Source: CAVQGM01 sp963712065 (GTDB lineage: Bacteria > Actinomycetota > Acidimicrobiia > Acidimicrobiales > Acidimicrobilacustridaceae). Taken from it: a DNA stretch of 64,000 nucleotides. The notes under the pieces are model-generated. The model did not search any database and was not told where the DNA came from. It saw only the letters and a list, made by a program, of their open reading frames with translations. The stretch is from the NCBI GenBank assembly GCA_963712065.1, contig CAVQGM010000002.1, positions 744,001 through 808,000 on the forward strand, in the 5' to 3' direction. The position numbers were made by a program, and so were the translations under genes. Positions 1 through 7,576 of the stretch are shown piece by piece (the stretch's first letter is position 1; each line of letters starts with the position of its first letter).

Positions 1-1
1 C

Positions 2-1015
2 GTCGCCACGGCGCTCGTGCTGCCGGCCCACGGTGCCTTCGGCGGGTCGGCCGGCCCGCAGGCGATCGCGGCCTACGACGGGTTCGATCGTGCCGACGGC
101 GTCGGTCTCGGCACCTCGGACACCGGTCAGGAGTGGACCACGCACGCCGGAACGGCGTCGATCGTCAGCGGGGCCGCCGTGCTGGGCGCAGGGTACGGGC
201 TGGCGTCTCTGGACGCCGGCGCGTCGGCCGGCCGGGTGTCGGTGACCATGCCGTCGGTGGGAGCGGAGTTCTGGCTCGTGGTCCGGCTGTCCGACGCGAC
301 CAACTACTGGCGGTTCGGCCGGCAGGCCGGGGGCGGCGGCCAGTACGTCCTCCAACAGGTGGTCGGGAACTCGCTCGGCTCGCCATCGCTCGACGTGCTG
401 GCGTCGGTGAGTCCCCAGGCGGGCGACGTGGTCGGTTGCGAGCTCACGTCGTCGGCGATGACCTGCTCGGTGGACGGCGTGCCCGTGGTGAGCACGGCCG
501 ACGCGTTCAATCGGACCGCGACGCGGCACGGCTTGGCCGCGTTCGACTCGCCGGAAGCGACGTTCGACCAGTTCACCGTGATCGACGAGGCTCCGCTGGC
601 GGCGTTGGACCACCCGTCGGTGGTCGAGCAGGGGGAGACCTTCACCCTCAGCGGCGACGGCTGCTTCGGCGACGTGATCGGTGGCCTCGAGGGGCCCGAC
701 ACCGGCTGGGCCGACGTCGAGCTGACCGACGTCTCGGGCTCGTGGAGCGTCGAGCTGACCGTGCCCGCCGACAACCCGATCGGGGAGTTCGACTGGGACG
801 TCGTGTGCGTGCTGGCGTCCCAGTCCTATCCCGCGTCGACGATCGAGATCGTGGAGCCGCCTGCGCAGCCGACGTCGAGCACGACGTCGATCCCGGATGA
901 CGGCCCCACCGACACCACGGACGAGACGCCGACCACGACCGTCGCCGGACGACGGGCCACGTCCACGACCGCACCGGCGAGGGCGGCGGCGCAGAGCCCT
1001 TCGTTCACCGGCTGA
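2..1015 (+). CDS. Secreted or surface protein, 5' end outside window
   Basis: The reading frame is open from the first bases, and the first visible residues (VATALVLPAHGAFG) look like the end of a signal peptide, so the true start lies before the window. Visible residues 20-190 form a beta-rich region (FDRAD, then alternating hydrophobic strands) resembling a concanavalin/LamG-like sugar-binding fold. A second beta domain follows at about 200-280. The last 55 residues are a Thr/Ser/Pro linker with TTST runs, typical of exported actinobacterial proteins. The protein ends in SPSFTG, which resembles a sortase motif, but no membrane helix or basic tail follows. Function unknown; the lectin-like reading is fold-level inference. 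Confidence 0.6.
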   Translation, partial: VATALVLPAHGAFGGSAGPQAIAAYDGFDRADGVGLGTSDTGQEWTTHAGTASIVSGAAVLGAGYGLASLDAGASAGRVSVTMPSVGAEFWLVVRLSDATNYWRFGRQAGGGGQYVLQQVVGNSLGSPSLDVLASVSPQAGDVVGCELTSSAMTCSVDGVPVVSTADAFNRTATRHGLAAFDSPEATFDQFTVIDEAPLAALDHPSVVEQGETFTLSGDGCFGDVIGGLEGPDTGWADVELTDVSGSWSVELTVPADNPIGEFDWDVVCVLASQSYPASTIEIVEPPAQPTSSTTSIPDDGPTDTTDETPTTTVAGRRATSTTAPARAAAQSPSFTG

Positions 1016-1097
1016 TCAAGGTCGGGCGAACGTCGGCCGACCGTCGCCGTCCCCTCGGTGACGGTCCCCCGACGGGCCTGTCCCCAACACCCGGCGG

Positions 1098-1103
1098 TAG
1101 GCT
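1098..1103 (+). promoter_or_regulatory. -10 box TAGGCT, leaderless-type
   Basis: TAGGCT fits the actinobacterial -10 consensus TANNNT and lies 8 nt before the ATG at 1112, so transcription should begin at or next to the start codon. No convincing -35 is visible. Confidence 0.5.
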
Positions 1104-1111
1104 CTGAGCCC

Positions 1112-1495
1112 ATGTCAGGAGGTCGACGCACCGCCGCCGGCGTGATGATCGCCGTTGCGGTCGCCGCCGGACTGCTCCTGATGCACGGCGGACTCGACCC
1201 CGCGTCCACGGGGGCCCACCACGGCGCGTCGGTCCACCAGGCGATCGCAGCGGGCGGGACGACCTCGTCGCCCGACGGCCACGGCGGTGCCCACGGCGGG
1301 TCCGACCCGTCGACGTCCGGCGCGGCGAGTGCCTGCGCGGTGCTCGCGTTGGGTGTGGTCCTGATGCTCGTCCGCCGCCTGCCTCCACGTCCGTCACCCC
1401 CGGTGGGCTCCGACGACACCTGGCCTTCGCGCCTCGCCCCGACGCGTCGTCCCGAGCATCCTCCTCGTTCGGTCCTGTGCGTCGAGCGTTGTTGA
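1112..1495 (+). CDS. Small membrane protein, DUF6153-like
   Basis: A 127-residue protein. An N-terminal hydrophobic segment (residues 8-24) ends in a Met-His-Gly motif (LLLMHGG), the feature that recalls DUF6153 proteins of actinobacteria. A His/Gly-rich extracytoplasmic stretch follows (AHHGAS, GHGGAHGG), then a second hydrophobic segment (about 72-86) and an Arg/Pro-rich tail. The ATG at 1112 is preferred to the GTG at 1058 because it follows a -10 box and opens directly onto the membrane segment. The cupredoxin lipoprotein begins 47 nt downstream on the same strand. Histidine-rich loops beside a copper-type protein suggest metal handling, but this is inference. Confidence 0.6.
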   Translation: MSGGRRTAAGVMIAVAVAAGLLLMHGGLDPASTGAHHGASVHQAIAAGGTTSSPDGHGGAHGGSDPSTSGAASACAVLALGVVLMLVRRLPPRPSPPVGSDDTWPSRLAPTRRPEHPPRSVLCVERC

Positions 1496-1542
1496 TCCCT
1501 CGCGGATCTGCACGCCCGACCAACCGAACGAAGGAGCAACGC

Positions 1543-2070
1543 ATGCGACGATTCGCGATCGTCATCGCCGCGTCGGCGTTGACGCTCACCGCCGCGGCCT
1601 GCGGTGGCGACGACCACGGGGCCGGCCACGGCGACGACATGCCGATGCAAGCCGGTCAGATGCCCATGGGCACCGACATGCCCACGGGCGACATGCCCAT
1701 GAGCGCCGACGACATGCCGCACGGCGCGGACGAGATGCCGATGGATCCGGACCCGATGGGCGACCACGGCGAGAACAGCCCGATGGCGGCCGACGCCCGC
1801 CGGGTCGAGATGGAGGCGACCAGCTTCCGCTTCACCCCGGCGAGCATCACCGCCACCCCGGGCGAGGACATCGGCATCGTCCTCACGGCGACCGACATCG
1901 AGCACGACCTCGTGATCGACGAGCTCGACGCCCACGTCTACGCCGCGGGAGGCGGGACCGCGAGCGGCGGCTTCACCGCGTCGGACGCCGGCACCTTCAC
2001 CTACTACTGCTCGATCCCGGGTCACCGGGAGGCGGGGATGGAGGGAACGCTCGTCGTCCAGGCCGGCTGA
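1543..2070 (+). CDS. Methionine-rich cupredoxin lipoprotein
   Basis: A 175-residue protein. A signal peptide with a probable lipidation site (TAAAC, Cys20) is followed by a linker (about 33-73) with 11 methionines in 40 residues, as MPM, DMP and QMP motifs typical of Cu(I)/Ag(I)-binding periplasmic proteins. The C-terminal domain (about 85-175) is a plastocyanin-like cupredoxin with all four type 1 copper ligands: His121 (EHDL), Cys156 (YYCS), His161 (PGH) and Met166 (AGM). The start at 1543 has the ribosome site AAGGAG 6 nt before it; a longer reading from 1477 would bury the signal peptide. Probably an extracytoplasmic copper-binding or electron-transfer protein acting with the preceding His-rich membrane protein. 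Confidence 0.8.
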   Translation: MRRFAIVIAASALTLTAAACGGDDHGAGHGDDMPMQAGQMPMGTDMPTGDMPMSADDMPHGADEMPMDPDPMGDHGENSPMAADARRVEMEATSFRFTPASITATPGEDIGIVLTATDIEHDLVIDELDAHVYAAGGGTASGGFTASDAGTFTYYCSIPGHREAGMEGTLVVQAG

Positions 2071-2113
2071 TCTCCGCGCCGGACCTCACCGATGGGCGGC
2101 GGCGACCCAGGCG

Positions 2114-2860
2114 TCAGGCCTGGCTGTCGAAGGCGGCCCGCTGCTCGTCGGTGAGGATCACCCAGAGGCCGAGGTTCTCGGCCAGCACCTCGCGGCCGTC
2201 CCGGGCGAGGATCGCCGAGCCGGCCCGGAGGCGCCGGCCGTCCCGGTCGATCCGCCAGCCGCACACCACCAGCTCCTCGTCGACCCGCGGCCGGCGATGG
2301 ACCTCGGCGGTCATGCGCCCGAGCACCGCCGGTTCCCAGTCCTCACCGGCGATCCACGCCAGCCCGCTCGGGCAGTCGAGCGCGGCCCACAGGACCTCGG
2401 TGGGCACGAAGCCGTCGGCGTCGGCGTCGGCCGCGGTGGGGGTCCAGGCCCAGGCGACGATGCCGTCGCCGACGGGCGCGGGGAAGAGCCGGAGCCCGTC
2501 GCCCACGTCCCGATCCGGTCCGCAGGTGAAGCAGCTCGGGAACGGGTGCGTCGCCCGGTAGCGCTCCACGTCGAACGTCGCGGCCGCTGCGGTCGCCTGC
2601 GAGAACGAGATCGACGGCAGCAGCCCGAACGCGGCCTCGGCGGGCCGGGCCTCGGCCACGACGCGCCCACCGTCGACGAGGCGGACCACCCCGCCGTCGT
2701 GCACCACCTCGAGGGGTCGGTCGAGGGGCGGCGGCACCCGCAGGCCGACCTCGACCGAACCGGCCGGCAGCTCCCGGGCCGCCAGGCCGCACGTGTACCC
2801 GCCGTTGCCGGAGCGGGGAGGGCCGCGGAACCGCCGGGTGATGGTCACCGAGTGCGTCAT
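2114..2860 (-). CDS. Hot-dog fold protein, thioesterase-like
   Basis: A 248-residue cytoplasmic protein with no signal or membrane segment. The N-terminal half (RFRGPPRSGNGGYTCG, then strands ending near residue 85) and the C-terminal half (about 115-240, with VLWAALDCPSG and WRIDRDGRRL) look like two hot-dog domains of the acyl-CoA thioesterase superfamily. Cysteines in CFTCGP are a family-like feature. ATG at 2860 is chosen because the frame extends upstream only through sequence without protein-like composition, and a purine-rich SD-like stretch precedes it. Divergent from the alpha/beta hydrolase gene across 164 nt. Substrate unknown. Confidence 0.65.
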   Translation of the reverse strand: MTHSVTITRRFRGPPRSGNGGYTCGLAARELPAGSVEVGLRVPPPLDRPLEVVHDGGVVRLVDGGRVVAEARPAEAAFGLLPSISFSQATAAAATFDVERYRATHPFPSCFTCGPDRDVGDGLRLFPAPVGDGIVAWAWTPTAADADADGFVPTEVLWAALDCPSGLAWIAGEDWEPAVLGRMTAEVHRRPRVDEELVVCGWRIDRDGRRLRAGSAILARDGREVLAENLGLWVILTDEQRAAFDSQA

Positions 2861-2971
2861 GTCGTGCCGTCCCCTCTCCTGACACCCGACCGGGCCATCC
2901 GAGTGGTCGGTCGCGTCGGCACCGTAGCGACCTCGCGCCTCCAACCGGCGAACGACCGGACCCGGTGCCGA

Positions 2972-3004
2972 GCGAGGACCTCTGGCCCTGTCGGGCGAGG
3001 ACCT
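2972..3004. repeat. 10-bp direct repeat upstream of hydrolase gene
   Basis: GCGAGGACCT occurs at 2972-2981 and again at 2995-3004, 23 nt apart start to start, in the divergent intergenic region 21 nt before the hydrolase ATG. It could be a pair of regulator sites, or chance in a G/C-rich spacer. Confidence 0.3.
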
Positions 3005-3024
3005 GAACCGGCTTCCATCGACCC

Positions 3025-4014
3025 ATGGACGGTGGGGGAGCGGAGTCGACCGGGCGATCCGCGGATGCGGTGCCACCGCCACGCGTCGAGGGCACCCTGC
3101 CGCTGGGCGACGGCCGTCGGATCGGCTTCGCCGAGTACGGCACGCCCGAGGGGAAGGCCGTGCTCTGGTTCCACGGCACGCCCGGGGCGCGACGGCAGAT
3201 CCCCCTCGACGCCCGCGACGCGGCGACCGAGCGCGGCGTTCGCATCGTCGCCCTGGAGCGGCCGGGGGTCGGGCTGTCGAGCGCCCACGCCTACCCGAGG
3301 GTGGTGGACTGGGCCGCCGACGTGGCCCGTTGCGCCGACCAGCTCGGTGTCGACCGCTTCGCCGCCGTGGGCCTGTCGGGTGGGGGGCCCTACGTGCTCG
3401 CCTGCGCCCACCAGCTGCCCGATCGGATGGTGGCCGGCGCCGTGCTCGGCGGGGTGGCGCCCACCCGTGGCGTGGACGCCATCCCCGGAGGGCTGGTCCA
3501 GCTCGCGTCGTCGACCCGTGACCTGCTGCGCCCGCTGCGGGAACCGCTCGGCGTCGCGATGTGGCCGCTCGTGCAGGTGCTGCGGCCCGTCGCCTCCCAG
3601 GTGTTCGACCTGTACGTCCGGTTCTCACCCGAGGGCGACCGGATCGTGTTCCGCGCTCCCGGGATGAAGGACGTGTTCGTCGACGACCTCCTCCAGGGGG
3701 CGCAGCGCCAGTTCCGGGCCGTCGTCGACGACATCGTGCTGTTCACGCGGCACTGGGGGTTCGACGTCGGCGACATCCGCGTCCCGATCCACTTCTGGCA
3801 CGGCGACGCAGACCCGATCGTCCCCCTGGCGCACGGCGAGCACCTCGCCGGGTTGGTGCCCGACGCCGAGCTGCGGGTGCGCGCCGGCGAGAGCCACCTG
3901 GGCGGCCTCGGCGCCGCCCACGAGGTGCTCGCCGTCCTCGTCGCCCACTGGGGTGACGCGCTCGCCGCGGGCGGGGAGGCGGTGCCCCCGGGTCGACCGG
4001 CCGGGACCCGATGA
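3025..4014 (+). CDS. Alpha/beta hydrolase
   Basis: A 329-residue cytoplasmic protein of the alpha/beta hydrolase superfamily. The oxyanion-hole motif WFHGTPG is near residue 50, the nucleophile elbow GLSGGG places the serine at 118, an aspartate sits in HGDADPIVP at about 258-266, and the histidine follows in GESHLGG near 291. The catalytic triad is therefore complete. The first 25 residues are a low-complexity lead before the conserved core. It ends in a 4-nt ATGA overlap with the penicillin acylase homologue, so the two are probably co-translated hydrolases. The natural substrate cannot be read from sequence. Confidence 0.85.
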   Translation: MDGGGAESTGRSADAVPPPRVEGTLPLGDGRRIGFAEYGTPEGKAVLWFHGTPGARRQIPLDARDAATERGVRIVALERPGVGLSSAHAYPRVVDWAADVARCADQLGVDRFAAVGLSGGGPYVLACAHQLPDRMVAGAVLGGVAPTRGVDAIPGGLVQLASSTRDLLRPLREPLGVAMWPLVQVLRPVASQVFDLYVRFSPEGDRIVFRAPGMKDVFVDDLLQGAQRQFRAVVDDIVLFTRHWGFDVGDIRVPIHFWHGDADPIVPLAHGEHLAGLVPDAELRVRAGESHLGGLGAAHEVLAVLVAHWGDALAAGGEAVPPGRPAGTR

Positions 4015-6335
4015 GGCCGGCGCGGCGCGCGTTCGGCCTCGCCCTCGGCCGGCGCCTGCCCACCTACGACGGAGACCAGCAGGTTCCGGGTCTCCGCGAC
4101 CAGATCGTGATCCGGCGCGACCGGTGGGCGGTGCCGCACGTCGAGGCGTCGTCGGAGGCCGACGCCTGGTTCGGCCTCGGCTTCTGCCAGGGCCAGGATC
4201 GCGCCTTCCAGCTCGAAGGACTCGTGCGCGTCGTGCGGGGCACGCTGGCCGCGCTGGTGGGCTCGGACGCCGTGCCCGTCGATCGGGTGTCCCGCCGCGT
4301 GGGCCTCCGCCGCACCGCCGACCGCGACCTGCACGTCCTCGACGACGACGTCGTCGAGGCGATGGCCGCGTTCGCCGGGGGCATCGACGCCGGGATCCGG
4401 ACCGGGCTCCCGAAGCGGCCCCACGAGCTCGTGCTGTTGCGTGGGCAGCCCACGACCTGGGACGCCGCCGATGTGCTCGGCGTGGCCCGGCTCATGGCGT
4501 TCCTCCTGGCCGCGAACTGGGACCGCGAGCTCGCTCGCCTCATGGTCCTCCGCAACGACGGCGTCGAGGCGTTGGCCGCGCTCGACTCGATCGGGGCACC
4601 CCGGCTCCCGGCCGCCATCCCGCCGGGGGTCGAGGTCGGGGCGGCCGCCGACCGCGTCGCCGACGACCTCGCTCGGTTCGTCGCGACGGTCGGCCTCGGC
4701 GGAGGATCAAACAACTGGGCGATCGCCCCCGAGCGCAGCGCGACCGGGCGCCCCCTGCTGGCCAACGACCCGCACCTCGCCCCGACGCTGCCGACCCACT
4801 TCTACCTGGCCCACCTCCGCTGCCCCGAGTGGGAGGCCGCCGGCGCCGCCCTGGTGGGGAGCCACGGGATCTACGCCGGCCACAACGCCCACGCCGCGTG
4901 GGGTGTCACCGCCGCGATGGTCGACAACACCGACCTCGCGGTGGAGGAGCTCGGCACCGACGGGCGCAGCGTCCGGCGGGGCGAGGCGTTCGTGCCCTGC
5001 GAGGTGGTGCGCGAGCTCATCGAGGTCGCGGGCGGGCCGCCCGTGGTGGAGGAGGTGCTCCTGACGCCCGAGGGCCCGATGATCGGTCCCGCCCTCGAGG
5101 GCGAGGTCGGCGCCATCTCGCTGCGGGCGACGTGGCTCGAGCCCCGTCCCGTGCGCGGCCTGCTCGACCTCGTCCGCTGCGAGACGGTGGCCGACTTCCA
5201 CACGCGCCTCGCCGACTTCCCGTCGGCCAGCATGCACGTCGCCTTCGCCACCATCGACGGGCACATCGGCTCGCAGGTCGTGGGCGAGCCGCCGCGTCGT
5301 CGGGTCGGCTGGGGCGCGTTCCCGGTGGTCGGGTCCGACCCCGAGGCCGGATGGGACGAGATCGTCCCCTTCTCGGAGATGCCGAGGCAGGTCGACCCGG
5401 CGGAGGGCTGGCTGGCCACGGCCAACGGGCCGCCGACGCCGGCGGGGGTCGGGCCCTTCCTGTCGGTCGACTTCGCCACCGGCTACCGGGTCGCTCGCAT
5501 CGGTGAGCGGCTCGCGTCGCGGCGGGACTGGGACCTGCCGGCCATGGCCGACCTGCAGCGCGACGTGACCAGCATCCCGTGGCGCGAGCTGCGCGGGTTG
5601 GTCCTGTCGGCGGCCACCTCGACCCCGGCGGGCGTCCGGGCCCAGGAGCTGCTCGCCACCTGGGACGGCCGGGTGGCGCCCGAGTCGTCGTCGGCGACCG
5701 TGTTCGAGCACCTGATGGCCGAGTTGCGCGAACGGGTCGCCGTCGCCACGGCACCGAACAGCGCCGACTGGGTGCTCGGGCGGGGCTTCAGCCCGCTGGC
5801 ACCGGCAGGCGAGCCGCTCGTCGGGGGCGGACCGCTGGTCGCCCTCCTGCAGGACCAGCCCGAGGGCTGGTTCCCCGTCGGATGGCCGGCGGTGGTGGGC
5901 AACGCCATCGACGCCGTCGCCGCCCGCCTCCTCCCCGCCGACGGTCAGGGCGGTCCGCCGCCGTGGGGGAGGGCCCGACCGGTCCGGTTCCGCCACCCGC
6001 TCGGGCGGCGCCGACCCTTCGAACGGGTCTTCGATCTCGGTCCCGTGCCGCTCGGCGGTGATTCGGACACGCCGGCCCAGGCCGCGGTCGGTGGCGATCC
6101 CACGGCCGAGCCGTCCTTCGCCCCCGCGCTCCGGATGGTGCTCGACGTCGGGGCCTGGGAACGGGGGCGCTGGGCGCTTCCGGGCGGGCAGTGCGGCAAC
6201 CCGTGCTCGGCCCACTACGACGACCAGCTGCCCGCCTGGACCACGGGGGAGGGGATCCCGATCCCGTGGACGGACGGCGAGGTCGAGCTCGCCACCGTGC
6301 ACGAGCTCGTCCTGCGACCGGAAGAGGGCTCGTAG
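4011..6335 (+). CDS. Penicillin acylase family N-terminal nucleophile hydrolase
   Basis: A 774-residue protein of the penicillin/acyl-homoserine-lactone acylase family, which cleaves amide bonds after autoproteolytic maturation. The processing site and nucleophile are in GGGSNNWA, with Ser233 as the expected new N-terminus of the beta subunit; the preceding ~230 residues form the alpha chain (QDRAFQLEG near residue 64). Downstream NDPHL and HNAHAAWGVTAA match family positions around the active site. No signal peptide is obvious, which is unusual because many relatives are exported. It overlaps the upstream hydrolase by ATGA. Substrate unknown; beta-lactam specificity should not be assumed. 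Confidence 0.85.
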   Translation: MRPARRAFGLALGRRLPTYDGDQQVPGLRDQIVIRRDRWAVPHVEASSEADAWFGLGFCQGQDRAFQLEGLVRVVRGTLAALVGSDAVPVDRVSRRVGLRRTADRDLHVLDDDVVEAMAAFAGGIDAGIRTGLPKRPHELVLLRGQPTTWDAADVLGVARLMAFLLAANWDRELARLMVLRNDGVEALAALDSIGAPRLPAAIPPGVEVGAAADRVADDLARFVATVGLGGGSNNWAIAPERSATGRPLLANDPHLAPTLPTHFYLAHLRCPEWEAAGAALVGSHGIYAGHNAHAAWGVTAAMVDNTDLAVEELGTDGRSVRRGEAFVPCEVVRELIEVAGGPPVVEEVLLTPEGPMIGPALEGEVGAISLRATWLEPRPVRGLLDLVRCETVADFHTRLADFPSASMHVAFATIDGHIGSQVVGEPPRRRVGWGAFPVVGSDPEAGWDEIVPFSEMPRQVDPAEGWLATANGPPTPAGVGPFLSVDFATGYRVARIGERLASRRDWDLPAMADLQRDVTSIPWRELRGLVLSAATSTPAGVRAQELLATWDGRVAPESSSATVFEHLMAELRERVAVATAPNSADWVLGRGFSPLAPAGEPLVGGGPLVALLQDQPEGWFPVGWPAVVGNAIDAVAARLLPADGQGGPPPWGRARPVRFRHPLGRRRPFERVFDLGPVPLGGDSDTPAQAAVGGDPTAEPSFAPALRMVLDVGAWERGRWALPGGQCGNPCSAHYDDQLPAWTTGEGIPIPWTDGEVELATVHELVLRPEEGS

Positions 6336-6369
6336 GGCACCGGTGGCGGCGCCGCCGTGGACGTCGGCG

Positions 6370-6375
6370 TACGGT
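6370..6375 (+). promoter_or_regulatory. -10 box TACGGT, leaderless-type
   Basis: TACGGT lies exactly 6 nt before the ATG at 6382, the spacing expected if the transcript starts on the A of the start codon. Confidence 0.5.
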
Positions 6376-6381
6376 GCGCCC

Positions 6382-7209
6382 ATGGCCTACGACGGATACG
6401 ACCTGCTCCGGATCTCGGTCGCCGACGGGATCGCCCGGGCGACGATCGACAACCCGCCGATCAACCTCGCCGACCTCGGGGCGATCGTCGAGATGGACCG
6501 CTTCGGCCAGGAGGTCGCGGCCGACGACGACGTGCGGGTGGTGATCGTCGACTCGGCCGACCCCGACTTCTTCGTGGCCCATGCCGACGTGACCCTGCTG
6601 CAGGGCCTGCCCACCGACGACGTCGAGCTGCACGACGAGCTCTCCGCCTTCCACGGCATCGTCGAGCGGTTCCGCACCATGCCGAAGGCGACCATCGCCG
6701 TCATCGAGGGCATCGCCCGCGGCGGCGGCAGCGAGCTCGCCCTCGCCTTCGACATGCGGTTCGCCGCCCTCGGCCGGGCCGTGTTCGCGCAGCCCGAGAT
6801 CGTCGTCGGCATCATCCCGGGTGGCGGGGCGACCCAGCGACTGCCCCGACTCGTGGGTCGGGGCCGCGCCCTCGAGATCGTGCTCGGCGGCGACGACATC
6901 GACGCCGCCACGGCGGAGCGGTGGGGCTACGTCAACCGAGCCCTCCCACCCGACGAGCTGTGGCCCTTCGTCGACGCCCTCGCGGCGAGGATCGCGTCGT
7001 TCCCGCCGGCCGTCATCGCCCGGGCCAAGCAGGCCGTCGACGCGGCCATGCCCGACCCGGTCCCGGGCCTCAACGTCGAGGACCGCCTCTTCCGGACCGT
7101 GATGGCCGACCCGGAGGCGTCGCGGCGGATGCAGGCGTTCATGGATGCCGGCGGCCAGACCAGGGAGGTCGAGGTCGAGGGCTTCCCCCTGGACGGGCTG
7201 TCGCCGTAG
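6382..7209 (+). CDS. Enoyl-CoA hydratase/isomerase family protein
   Basis: A 275-residue crotonase-fold protein. The first strand pair (RISVADGIARATIDNPPINLAD), the oxyanion-hole glycines in GIARGGGSEL (about 112-121) and the second block FAQPEIVVGIIPGGGAT (about 135-151) are canonical. The glutamate in QPEI aligns with a catalytic position of hydratases. The C-terminal helix region (residues 200-270) is normal. The ATG at 6382 is chosen because conserved sequence begins there and a leaderless -10 box precedes it; the frame is open further upstream but reads through the acylase gene. It could be a fatty-acid beta-oxidation hydratase or another crotonase enzyme. Confidence 0.85.
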   Translation: MAYDGYDLLRISVADGIARATIDNPPINLADLGAIVEMDRFGQEVAADDDVRVVIVDSADPDFFVAHADVTLLQGLPTDDVELHDELSAFHGIVERFRTMPKATIAVIEGIARGGGSELALAFDMRFAALGRAVFAQPEIVVGIIPGGGATQRLPRLVGRGRALEIVLGGDDIDAATAERWGYVNRALPPDELWPFVDALAARIASFPPAVIARAKQAVDAAMPDPVPGLNVEDRLFRTVMADPEASRRMQAFMDAGGQTREVEVEGFPLDGLSP

Positions 7210-7237
7210 GTCGCCGTGGCGGCGACCACCCGGCCAC

Positions 7238-7243
7238 TAGGGT
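7238..7243 (+). promoter_or_regulatory. -10 box TAGGGT, leaderless-type
   Basis: TAGGGT followed by 6 nt and the ATG at 7250, repeating the leaderless spacing seen elsewhere in the window. Confidence 0.5.
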
Positions 7244-7249
7244 GCGGGC

Positions 7250-7552
7250 ATGCCCGGTTGCGGATGCCTGTTCGTGCTCGGGGGCCTGGCCTTCCCGAGG
7301 TTCGCCCTGTTCCTCATGTGGCTGTTCGACCTGTGGGACGACCGGCTCAGCGTGGCCATGCCGAACTTCTTCGTCGGCTTCCTCGGGTTCCTGTTCCTCC
7401 CGTTCACGACGCTGTTCTACGCCCTCGCCTACGACCCGATCGACGGGGTCACCGGGTTCGGCTGGATCGTCGTCGCGCTCGGCGTCCTGTTCGACCTCGG
7501 CTCCTACGGCAGCAGCGAGCAGGCCCGTCGCCAGCGGTACGCCCAGGCGTGA
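7250..7552 (+). CDS. Small integral membrane protein
   Basis: A 100-residue protein that I do not recognise by name. Three hydrophobic segments are visible: residues 5-22 (CLFVLGGLAF onward), 38-59 (FFVGFLGFLFLPF) and 72-87 (FGWIVVALGVLFDL). The C-terminus (SSEQARRQRY) is polar and basic and so probably cytoplasmic. The N-terminal PGCGCL motif puts two cysteines before the first helix. It has its own leaderless -10 box and sits 24 nt before hisS. The composition is coding-like and the start is well placed. Function unknown. Confidence 0.7.
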   Translation: MPGCGCLFVLGGLAFPRFALFLMWLFDLWDDRLSVAMPNFFVGFLGFLFLPFTTLFYALAYDPIDGVTGFGWIVVALGVLFDLGSYGSSEQARRQRYAQA

Positions 7553-7560
7553 GCCGCAGC

Positions 7561-7566
7561 TAGCCT
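7561..7566 (+). promoter_or_regulatory. -10 box TAGCCT upstream of hisS
   Basis: TAGCCT, then 10 nt, then the ATG at 7577. Predicted transcript start is within a few bases of the start codon, giving a leaderless or nearly leaderless hisS mRNA. Confidence 0.5.
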
Positions 7567-7576
7567 CCCGGGTCCG

